Of a stretch of 64,000 nucleotides of DNA, positions 1 through 12,000 are shown piece after piece. Origin of the DNA: Lepisosteus oculatus (lineage: Eukaryota > Chordata > Actinopteri > Semionotiformes > Lepisosteidae); the NCBI RefSeq assembly GCF_040954835.1, contig NC_090698.1:40539501-40603500 (forward strand), given 5' to 3'. The number at the start of each line of letters is the position of its first letter. The first letter of the stretch is position 1. Under the pieces are notes generated by a model. It worked only from the letters and a program-made list of their open reading frames with translations. It had not been told where the DNA came from and made no database searches. Made by a program: the position numbers and the translations under genes.

Positions 1-3000
1 ATAATCTACTCTGAAGCAGTGAATGGCTTTGTTGGTTTTTGAGTCTAGTGACCCTATTTATCTATGTATTGCTTTTTATGGGTTATAGGTACTGTACATT
101 AAATGTATATACCTGTAACTGAACTGTGTGTTGGGAATGTATCTTAAGCTAATTACATTCTTGCTTAGCTACAAGTGTTTTTTGGTCCTTAACTGTGTTC
201 AGTGGCACATTCTTAAGAATGAGAAAAACCTTGTGCTTTAAGTCAAATTGACAAAGGTTATGCTCTCATGGTTCCAAGCCACCGTATGTACATTGCCCTT
301 ATTGGGAACAATTCCTCTGTATACAGTACATCTCAGGGATCTCCTGTGCCACATTGCAGGTACATCGCAAACATCCAGGAGTTTGTCACACTGGATACAG
401 TCAAGTCACTTGTCAATGTTCATAGCTAGTTTATTTAATTCTATCTATAACTTATTCTAACAATGTATCCACACACTGCAACAATCATCTAAAAAAGCTG
501 CCTATATTGAGTGAAAAGGTATGCTGAATATCATGAACTGTATGTTGATGGTAAAATGTTAGCCACCTGATGTCCTAATACTCATTTTTGGGGTGTGTGG
601 GAGAGGGTATCTGTATACCTGCATGAGCACTGTTGATTAGTGTTAGAATCACCTGTCCTGGTCTCCAACATCTGGATAAACCTGAAAGTGTACAAAAAAT
701 GAGTAAACTAATGATTACAAAAACAGGTACATGGGAAGTTTAATTTTAGCTGTTGGCATAATTGTTGTTGTTTTTTTCGGGACACTGTAATTGAGATATT
801 GAAAGGCGTGTTTTTCAAGACTATTTGATTAATTATTTAAATGCATGTTTGGTTGTCTTAATGGTGCATATGAGTCTAGTACAGCTGTTAATTAACTGTT
901 TTATTTGATCAGGTGGGTACCAAGTAATAGGTTTATTCCATGCTGAAAAAAAAAAGAAAGAGAACACAACATTTCGGCCGTGGAGCCTTCACGGCTGAAA
1001 TGTTGTGTTCTCTTTCTTTTTTTTTTCAGCATGGAATAAACCTATTATTTGTGTTTTATTTGATGTTCTTTGTCCTACAGAATATCGGAAGCAGTAGAGC
1101 AGTATCTTGACCTGTTGACTTCATTTCATAACGATGAACAGCTGGTAGGTTCACATCATGAATCAAGTTAAGTCTCCTTGAGAAAGAGGTCAAGGATGAG
1201 TTTCAAAATGTTAATTTGATGTGTTACGCAAAAAATCCTCTCATCCTAAAGAAGAGCTAAACTACAAGAAATTCTAATACTTTTATTTTAGAGGCCTCTG
1301 GACTCACAACAACTTGTCTCCTCTGAAGGCCATAAGTAGAGAAAATACTGCATCAAATATCTAGTTTAAAGGTTTCAGTGGAGTGTTATTAGAAAGAAAT
1401 ATTCTAATAACAGGATTCATCTGGGTTTGCAAGCAAGGTGAATTGCATAATAAGTATTTTTTCCACCAAAGCCATGGAAAATAATTATTATGAGAAAATA
1501 ATTAAACTCTTCACATTCATGCCTAAAATGACTAGCCAGAACAAAAATTTCACTGCTCCACAGATTAGAGTGAGGAGCTGTGTTACTGTCCATGCCCTAA
1601 AAGTTCCAAGCGGAAATGAGGTAAAAAAAGTAAACACTTTTGGCTGTAGTGCCTTATTTACACACCTGAAGAGGGCTTTGCAATGTGGAATTTATAATTT
1701 CTTGTTCCATATGCATTTAATACCACAGAGACAAGTTAAATTCAATTCGTGGTTAAATGTCTTTTATTTCTGCTAATGTTCAGTCTGTTTTATAAGCATT
1801 TATAAATTTACAATGAAAATATACATTGGATGCTTTTTTCTTTCATATTTTCTTAAAATAATTAAAATGCTTTTCAGGAAACACGTATGTCTCTTCCAAC
1901 TTTGCAGCTGGAGTTGGCTCCACTGTATCAGTATTTCATGGTTTAATCTCTTTCAGGGGAGAAAATGAAAATTACAGATGCATTAAGAAAATAGAGAAGT
2001 ATATTGCGTGGAATGGCTTTCATTGTAAACTGTGCAATCATGTTTCTTAGGTGACCACGGATAGCAGTCCAGCCCTTCCCAGAATCCCTGAAATCTATCT
2101 TGAAGCGGCAGTATCCTTGTTGAAGGCCAAGAGATACTGGGACGTTGTTGCAGTATGTGAGGAAGTTGTTGCTAAGACGGTAGACCTCATTCCGCAGAGA
2201 CTCACCCTGGATCTGTCACAGAAAGAACTCCAAGAAACCAGTGCCGCTTTTCTGGTCCCTTCTCTGTGTGGAAAACAATTTCGGAAAGATACAGAGGGGA
2301 AGAAAGAAAGCTTGAACTGTGCCCTTTGGGCTGCAACGGCCTTTTTCTTCCAGGGACAGGCATTTACTTGGCTAAAAGAGAGTAAGGAGTCGATTAGTAA
2401 TTATACCAGGTAAGGTAAAAACCTCTTTGTCCCACTCTCTTAGTCCTGAATTGTCTATATTCACAAACCGGAGTACAGAACAGTCCATGTTAATGATTCA
2501 GCCCTTGAAAAGGGATCTTAATGATGTTCTAGAGCCTCGGTTAAAAACAGTAGATTTGTGAAATTCCCACACTTAACCTGATTACTGTGTTGCTTATTTT
2601 AGAAAAGAAAAACATTAAAGCTTGAATGTAGTTTTTTCCCCCCATTTTTAGCATTCAGCTGTTGATTTTAATCCAGAAAAAACATATTCCAGAACTGTTT
2701 TTGTAAGGTTAGGAATTTCACTTCTCATTGGGTTTACAGAATATCCAGAGTTTTCAAAACTCTTTCCAGTCTTGTTTGATCAGGTAGCTGGATTTATAAA
2801 AAACTGGAAAACGTAGTGAAGTGAAGTTTTGCTTTAAATAAAGAATTTCATTCATGTACGCCACTAGAAATTCTCTTTAAGATGTTTTTTATATGCAAAA
2901 GATTTCACAAATTACCTTTAGTGTCATACCCATTACATTAAAATACCCATTTTTAACATAACCGCATTGTTAATTTTTCTAATCTAGCTACAAGTTTTTT

Positions 3001-6000
3001 GTCTTCCTGCTGCAAAGAATTGTTTTGGTTGATGAGAGTTTAGAATCATTCTGTACTTTATAGCCATTCAAACCAAACATTCTCTGGATTATACTGGGAA
3101 GCCCATTGTTTTGTCACAATCCATCACCCTCCTTTTTCAATCTGCTGGAAAATGAGTGCATATCCTCTGTTTTAGTCTTTGTTTTTCACGCAAACTATTT
3201 GACATTAACAAAATGAATGAATGCTCCCCTTCTAGGTAAATATCAATCCTCAAAAAAGAGATGGATGGATTTTTTTCCTGCAAACACATGCAATAGCAAT
3301 GGTTAATTGAATTAAGTTTTCTTTTGTTGTGTTGCAGGTGTATAAATATTGTGATTAAGGTGCCTGTTGAACATACAGGTGAGTGACAGTTAAGAATGCT
3401 CAGGGGCAGCGTATTGACACTTGACTGTCAAGTGGCTTTTACTTTTCCTAGATGCCCAATGATATTTGGGAAAAAAAAACACACTCTTGTGTAAAAAACC
3501 TAGATGGTGAGATCTGAGAAGAACAGTCATGATCTGTAAAGTGGCATAAAGGAAATTGCTAGGGTTTTATTTTTGCTAGGGTAGAAGTATGTTCAGAGGG
3601 TTAAAGAAGGGTTAATGCTTGTTGCGTAGTAGATATTCATTATGGCAGTGGTCGGCTTTGGATTTAAGGTTCGGATTATTGTAGTGATTAAGATTATTGG
3701 CCTTTGGCTGTAGGTTGTAATTGAACATAAGTGAGGGTTCAAGTTTGGTTTCACGATTATCTTTGGAAATTAAAAATAAGATTATAATTAAGGATTTGCT
3801 AGTTGATCAAAGTTGGTCTGGATAACAGATAAGGTCAGAGTTCTTTTTATATCAGAGTTGAGTTGGGGCCATAATTAAAGGTTACTTGAGCAGGACATCA
3901 GATAAATGATCCACAGATATGCATGCAGACCTGTTGGTATGAATTGCTAACCAAAATAATGTACAATGAACGTTATACTTTAGCATTGTATAGTTTCAAA
4001 TAGAAATGCTTGCTATTCTCTCCATCAGCCGTGATCCCTGAACTTTGATTTCCTCTGCTGCTGTGGCTCAGGTGAACAGTTGTTCAGGTTCTCTTTACTG
4101 ACTTGATGTTGAGAATTATTTGAGGGTAGGGCTGAGTTTAAGGTCAGTGTAATGCCACTTGAGCACAATTAAGTCACCAGACAGGTCTCTATCCTGTTGA
4201 AGAGATCTGGAGTTCACGATTAATTGCCTCGACACTGCGTCGAATTTGACATCTCTTTCATTCTCCTTGACTCTTTAGCCTGGTTCTAAGGGAATTGGCC
4301 TGAATGTGGTTAAAATGCCACATTCCATTAAAGGACAACAAGTTTCAAAGAGGCTTTAATGGATTGCTGCAAGGAAAAACGAGACCCTGATTGTGTCATT
4401 GTCATGTGAAGTAGTGCTGATGACCCACATGCCTGCTGCTGTGTTTGCTGTGGTGTCATTATCCAGCTCAGCTGGGCGAGCTCTGCAGTGACTAAGGCTT
4501 ATTGTTTCATGGTGGCTGCGAGGAGGTCCGGACCTGTGTGAGGAGACCCTAACTAGCATTATGGCCTTGCGGAGGCTGAAGGCCCTGGCTTTCGCTGGCA
4601 GAGGGGTGAGCTTCATGGCAAGACAGCAAGGGAAAGAGGCTCTCCTCAACTTCCAGCTCAGTCTACAGGCAACCCCAGGTACGGTGTTCTCCCCCTTCAC
4701 GCCACAGCCATATGTTATCACACTAGGTGTTATTGCTGCTTTATTACGAATTGTAATGTCCGATTTCAGAATCCACATTAACACAATACATCTGTTTCTA
4801 AAATCATTCATGCAAATTAAGAAGCCGTAGTCCCAAAACTGACTCTCGTGTCACCCCACTGATGCCCTCACTCAACTGTGAGGTATCTCCACTCATCAAT
4901 GCCCTGTTTTCCACACTTTAAACAACTCTTTCTCCCTTTACACAATACCCTGGATTTCTTTGGCCTTCAATTTGAAGATAAGTCACTGGCTGTACTGAAG
5001 GTTTAAAAAATTAGTTCATATCTCACAGCTTAATGCATCCAGTGATTTAGCGGTTTCTTCATAATCTTTTATTTACTGAACTCGGTTATTTGTTAATTTA
5101 CTGTGGTGAAATTATTCTAAAGAAAAGGAGAAATGCTCACTTGGGGAAAGCAGTGAGCTCATGTACATTTTACAATGACTCAGAGAGCTCATCACATAGT
5201 TTCCTTTGTTGAGTAAGGAGTATAAAATGTGCTGTACCAGTTTTCTTGCTTCCAATACTGTTCAGTCTGTACCAGTATAATCAAATCTGCTAATCCTATG
5301 CAAATACAATTTTTTGGGATTCACTTTTTTTCATTATTTTTCCTCTCTCTGTTATCAATGCATCCAAATCCAAGATAAACACAATGCATTCATTCCTAAG
5401 TCTACTTTCTGCTCCATAGGGTTGATTAAAAGCATTTCACTTCCAAAGGCAGTAATTCAAGTATAAAGTTTAAAAGGGAGTATAAAGTTTGCTTTCTCAG
5501 TTTACTTACTGTGATTACTGTTAAATCTCTTTAGAGTCATAATGCTGGAAGGGAAATTATGGTGCATGACTTATTGTTTTAACACTAAACAAATGTTTTA
5601 TATGGAAACACTTTAAAAAGAGCCAATTAAGATTTGTTTTTGTCAAAATAAGCCCTTTTAATACGTCAAGTGAGCATTGTGCTCAACTATGACAGGTAGG
5701 CTCCAAGAATGTTAGAAAAAAGTAGAAAAATCACACACAAAGCTTATTTAGCTTAATAAAGGTAAAGTATCAGAAGGTGGTAAAAAAAACAATAAGATCT
5801 GTTATTACAATTTTCAAATGAAGTGTGGAGTGTTTTATCCAGGATATTTAGCTTTTATGTAATCTGTTTATTAGCACATTACGGAACTCCTTTTTAGAGA
5901 TAGAATAAAGAGCACTAGCAGTATTTTCACTTTACTTGGAAAAAATCATTTCAAGGCTTGCAGGCCTGGGCAGATATCTGCTTTTTGATTTTTTTTTTTC

Positions 6001-9000
6001 AATCCAGTGCTTTATGACTTTAGTTAATTTTCAGTCTTTTTGTAAAAATTGTAACGCATTTAGCAGATGCTTATTGCCCGAGCAACTTGGAAATATAGGA
6101 GGATGGATTTTATATCAACAACTGCTGCTGCTGGATTCCTTACTACAAGCCCTTGGATTTGTCGGCTTTAAAGAACAGGGCACAAAGGAGTCCAGCCACT
6201 TGCTAATTTTGGAAACACTGTGAATTGAAGGCCAATGCAGGACAGGGGGTTGATCTGTTTAACAAGGGCTCCTTAACGTTTGAGCTACCTTGTCTTCTGC
6301 TGAAATGAGTGGTTATCGCAACAGAAATACCATCGTGCTGTGCATTGTCTTATACTGTAGGAGCAGAGCAAGTCTAGTCCTCAAGAGTCAGATTCCTGCA
6401 GGGCTTTCCAGGTTTCATCTGGTTAAGGGCTAAAGTGAAAAGTGTCTCAACATCTTATCTAGTTCAATTACATCGTTATGATCAGAGGTGTAAAGAAAAG
6501 GGAGACACCCCAGAACATGAGGTCTTAAATTGCCAATCCCTGTTATAAGGAATTGAATGCCTCATTATGCCATAAGATGCAGTCCTAAACATGAAAGGAG
6601 GAGCCTGCATCAATTTGAGGTTTAACAAAGGTCATTTGATGTCACATGAGAGCATAATATTTAGATGGTATGGATATATAGAAGCATTTATGTTACACTA
6701 AAAGGCTGATGCAACCCAGTCAGTGCACCCTCACCAGGGCCCCAGTGTTACATTGAATTATGTGCCCTCTCAACTCACAGTATAACACACAGTGAGTTAA
6801 ACATTGTGTGCTTTGAAAAAAATCATTATTCTATCATCCCGATTGTAATTCACTAATACTGCTAATATTGAAAGCTGTCTCTCTCATGGCACTTTCTAAA
6901 TATGCTCATCATTTGAAATAGAATACAGGTGGCACGGTGGTTAGCATTGCTGCCATGGGTCCAGTTCCTGAGGTGCTGTCTGTGTGGAGTTTGTGTGTTC
7001 TCCCCAGGTTTGCCAGGGTTTCCTCCAGGTGCTCCAGTTTCCTCCCACAGTCCCAAGACATACCAGTAGGTTAAATGGTGGGACAATTGGCTGTGGTGTG
7101 AGTGCATCTTGCCTTTCTCCCGTTGCTTTCTGGTATAGGCTTCTGCTCCATCCCATGATCCTGTACTCGATACGCGTATTGGAAAATAAATGGATAGAAT
7201 CAAGCTAAGGCCAGGATTAGATCTGGGGTTTGGTCTAGGGATATGACATTTAATTTAATGACCTTTAATTACCTACCTAATTTAATCAATTGACGAGACT
7301 TACACGAGCGACAGCGCAATTTCCTATGGGAGGTATACTGATCGTAAAAATTTAAATAGGACAAAAAGTTTTACAGGAAAGACAGAAATGAAATGAAAAG
7401 GATAGAAAAAGAAACCTGTGACGATTATTAAAATGATCTGTGGGTCACCACCAAAATACAGAATATTACTATATCACCTAATATTACCAATGTAACAAAA
7501 GCATAAAATTGGTGCTCTCTAAAAAAAAGAGAGATCAGTTTGAGATAACAGTATAACAGACTAAAATATAGATGTTCTCCTGGATCAGAACTTATGAAGA
7601 GGTTAGCCTACGGTGGCTCAGGCTCAGTGCTTGCTAGCAACATACTGCACAGCACTGCCGTGGAGGCTGGGGGAAAAAAATCGACGAGGAAACAGTGCAA
7701 CACAGAGTGACAGGGGAATTAACCACTCCAGCAACTCCATGGGCAGTGACCTGGAGTCGGGTGATGTTTATCTGCCCGACAGAGGACATTTTACAGAAAA
7801 TAGTCAGGCGATGTATGACACTAGAGGGTTATACAGAGGCATTGCAGATGACTTTGAGGAATTTAAGACTCGGGAGCATGAATTTCAAACGAGTGAGTGG
7901 GCTACTTGGTTATGGAACAAGTAATAGGTTTATTCCATGCTGAAAAAAAGAAGAAAGAGAACACAACGTTTCGGCCGTGGAGCCTTCTTCAGGTGTGAGA
8001 GAGACAGGGCAGTAGGCAAAGGTAAAGTAGCGGGAGAACAAAGGTTGAGAGGGAGGAGGAGTGAGAGGCGGGAGCAGGGGACAGAAAGAGAGGCCAATCA
8101 AGAGGTGTGAAGTCAGAATGGGTGCAGAGAGGTGTGAAATGAAACTTCCAATGAATGGAGAAAATTTAAAAGAACAGTAATCTGTCGTTAAGGGAAGGGA
8201 GAATGTGTGATCCTAGCTGCAGAATAATTTTAGTTTCGGTGGTCTTTCTGATGTATGAGTTCGGAAAACCGTCTTTGAGAACACAGACGGAGAGATTAGA
8301 GTGGTCGTGGCCGTCAGAGGTGAAATGAGAAACAATGGGCTTGGAGAGATCTTTAATCTTCACAGCCCTGACGTGTTCTCTGAAGCGGTCTCCGAGTCTC
8401 CTTCCTGTTTCCCCAATGTAGATGGCTGGGCATTTACTGCAAGCCACCACCACACTCATTCAAGGCCCCTCAGGACAATTCCGGATCACCCAGACAGCAT
8501 CTTGTACCTCCAGCAACCTTATTTACTGTATCTCTTGCAGTAAATGCCCAGCCATCTACATTGGGGAAACAGGAAGGAGACTCGGAGACCGCTTCAGAGA
8601 ACACGTCAGGGCTGTGAAGATTAAAGATCTCTCCAAGCCCATTGTTTCTCATTTCACCTCTGACGGCCACGACCACTCTAATCTCTCCGTCTGTGTTCTC
8701 AAAGATGGTTTTCCGAACTCATACATCAGAAAGACCACCGAAACTAAAATTATTCTGCAGCTAGGATCACACATTCTCCCTTCCCTTAACGACAGATTAC
8801 TGTTCTTTTAAATTTTCTCCATTCATTGGAAGTTTCATTTCACACCTCTCTGCACCCATTCTGACTTCACACCTCTTGATTGGCCTCTCTTTCTGTCCCC
8901 TGCTCCCGCCTCTCACTCCTCCTCCCTCTCAACCTTTGTTCTCCCGCTACTTTACCTTTGCCTACTGCCCTGTCTCTCTCACACCTGAAGAAGGCTCCAC

Positions 9001-12000
9001 GGCCGAAACGTTGTGTTCTCTTTCTTCTTTTTTTCAGCATGGAATAAACCTATTACTTGTTCCTTTGCAGCCTACGCATGCTGACGCAGCTACCCACCTG
9101 AACTACTTGGTTATGGTCCCACTAGTGCGTGATGTTATAGGCGGGGTTAGAGTTAGGCCCTTGTCAAGCTCCTCCACCGTGCAGCAACGACGCTGCCATG
9201 CTGGTGGAGGTCACACAGGCTCAGAGGACTCTTGGTCTGTCTGTAGGCTGCGAGGAGACGGAGCTGTGGCTGACGGAAGCGCTCTGGAGCCTTGGGCGCA
9301 GGGAGGAAGCCGTGGCCTTCTGGAGCAAGCATCAGAGCTCCACACGGGAAGAAACTGTTGAGGAAGTTCCGCAAAGGTGAGGGAAGAACTGGCATTTGTC
9401 TAGAAGAGTGGCATTGAATCCAAATCCAAGTGGATAAGGCTTTCCTTGTTGAATCTTGTATGTATTTACCTTGTTCATGTAGGAAAAATCTGCACCCTGA
9501 AAAATTATTAAATTATTTTAAAAATATTTTTTCTCAATGAATTATCACTTAGTTTTACTTGCATGCATTGTTCTTAATACAGAATTAAACTTTCTGATGG
9601 TAAGTGGTTCACAGAACTCCTGTGCTTGCTCAGGCCCTTAAACACTAGTACTTACTAGTGTCTGTGACTCAGTATGTGGTTTCAAAAGTATTCGTTGAGT
9701 GCCCTAGTTAAAGTGCATTATTTCTAAAAGCTTAAGCACATAGAGATTTTTTTAGAAATTTAAGAATTTATCATAATAACCAGTTCAGGGTTGTGGGGGA
9801 GTCAGAACCTATCCCAGCAAGCAATGGGCACAATGCAGGGTACACCCTGGATGGGATGCTAGTCTATTGCAGGGCATTTATAGGCAAGAACACACACCAT
9901 GGCCAATTTTCCCAGAAGCCAATACACCTACTAGTATGTCTTTGAACTGTGGGAGAAAACTAGACCACCTTGAGGCAACGCACACAAATGCAGGGAGAAC
10001 ATACAAACTCCACACAGATAGCCCACCAAGAATTGAGCCCAGGGCCCCAGTAATGTACAATGCTAACCACTATACCACCATGCCACCCTCCTTTTTGACT
10101 TAACAGCTCTAAGTAAGTGACCTATTAATGATGAACAGACACAGGCAGTAATGACACCGTATTCGTTTTCTTACTAAGGATGTTTTGTCTTACTTTCTTA
10201 CTAAGTCCAATTGGTTATATTTCAGCTCACATTCCTGAATGAGTACAGCCCTGAAAATCATCAATTAGCACAGGGCTTATACCGATCGCAAATCTCATTT
10301 GACCTTTTAATATCTGACACAAAATTGAAATTTAAAAAATATATAAACTTAAATTTTTTAAGCTTTTAAATTGAAAATTTAAATTATCTTGTGATGAGGA
10401 AATGGGCTGGAGTTACCCAAGAGTAGACTGAAGACCATTCTATGAGGATATTTTTTAAACTGCATCATGTGCGCAGACATGAAGAAAGAAGCATATCAAC
10501 TACTGGCATCAATTAGCACTGTTGATTAAGGGCCCAGTTAATGCAAAAACCAGCAGACACAGTGGTACTTCATGACCGAGAACTGATCTAACTGACAGAA
10601 TGAAATGTCTTATTCATTTTAATTGCAGAATCCTAACTTATTGTTAACTGCACAATCAGCGTAGATGGACCCATTTTGAAGCCATGTCCCAACTTTACTA
10701 TAACAATGTTTTTCCTATTTTCTAGTGTATTAGTAATGTTTTTGATCAATTCATAAAAAACGTTTATGCTCCATATGGTAATTAAGCAGCAAACTTCAAT
10801 GCCATTGTGCTCCAATGTGCTGTTGACATTCTAAGTTCTTTAACATCTTCTTTCGAACAGTTTTTCCTCCAGCCATCACATTCACTAAAGTGTACAGAGA
10901 AATTTCTGAGTGAAAAGCAAAGACCCAGAAAAAAAGCATTGTCATTTAGATGAAGTTCAAATAGGGAGCTGTATTAGCATGCATAGGCTGCAAAGACACA
11001 AGTAAAGGTTTATTCCATGCTGAAAAGAGAAGAAAGGAAACAGCATTTCCACACACCTTCAAAGGCCATCTGGAATGTTGCACCTGATGCCTTTTTCCCC
11101 TCTATAAATGCATGTATTGCAGAGCTCTTCCCCTTTATCTGATGTCTTCTGTTGGAGAGATGGAAACTGTGGACGCAGAAGAGATGAGGAGGAGGATGAG
11201 GGAATGCTCAAGCTGAGGACCACCACTGGGAGGACAAAGCAGCCTGCAAGCGTGCAGTCTAAGAAACTGAATGTCTAAATCTAATCATATGACTTGTTTA
11301 CGGTGCTGGATTTGTGTACCGCAAATGTCTGACCTGACTACAAGGCATGTGTCAGAAACTGAGAACCAAAGCACAAAGAATGAACCCATCATTTGCATTT
11401 TCGTCGTGTGTTTGTGCCAGTCCATCCTGGTTTTTCTTGGGTGTCTGTCCTTCCAGATCCAAAAATCCATTGTAACTGCTTGAGTTGCATTTCACAATAA
11501 CCAAAATGAACTCCACTCTTTCGCTGTCAGGCCTGACACTTATGGTCATCTCTTGAGTTTGTGCTATTTGTTTTGTTTTTCTTAGTAACTTAATTTGTAT
11601 ACAATGGAAAGAGTACAAATAATGCAAGACTTATAAATGCATGGGCATACATTAGAATCCCGTGTTTTCTTTTCTTGAGGAACAGTAAATCCAAACTAAA
11701 AAGCTTTTGGGTTGTTAAAGGTAAATTGCAGAAGATAATGTAATAAGATGTATGGGGGGAAACCATGGATATTAAAGAAATATGATGTAACTGGAGGTAT
11801 GGTAATCTTTGGTTGCGATTTAATTAATGGCACGAGACCACATTTTCAATAAACTTGTTCTGGAATTTAACAGCCTACCATTATAATCTATGTGGAAATG
11901 ACTGTGGGATCTTGTTTATTTTTGCCACACAGAGAAATTCTCAATTCTCCTACGCATTCAAAATTTGTTATAGCAGGTGGAATCTGAAACAGTTCTAACT

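Larger units (their letters stand above)
4679..9168 (+). other. fancg intron with SINE-like repeat and Penelope-like insertion
   Basis: This 4.5-kb intron holds a fish SINE-like repeat (6931-7195) and the inverted Penelope-like pair (7915-9063), which ends only 105 bp before the next exon. The rest, including 4800-6900, shows nothing I can identify. Confidence 0.6.

Noticed and set aside
1438-1776. 112-codon ORF in a fancg intron
   Set aside because: No family, no splice context, and AT-rich composition like the surrounding intron.
1879-1943. Exon-like patch after 'cttttcag' reading ETRMSLPTLQLELAPLYQYF
   Set aside because: The fancg exons on either side (1081-1144 and 2051-2409) join in phase and are contiguous in the family, and there is no good donor after the patch.
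4356-4811. 151-codon ORF on the - strand
   Set aside because: Antisense shadow of the fancg exon at 4523-4678.
8166-8459. 97-codon - strand ORF with the GIY-YIG block
   Set aside because: It is the inverted arm of the Penelope-like element and duplicates the + strand frame, so it is not an independent gene.
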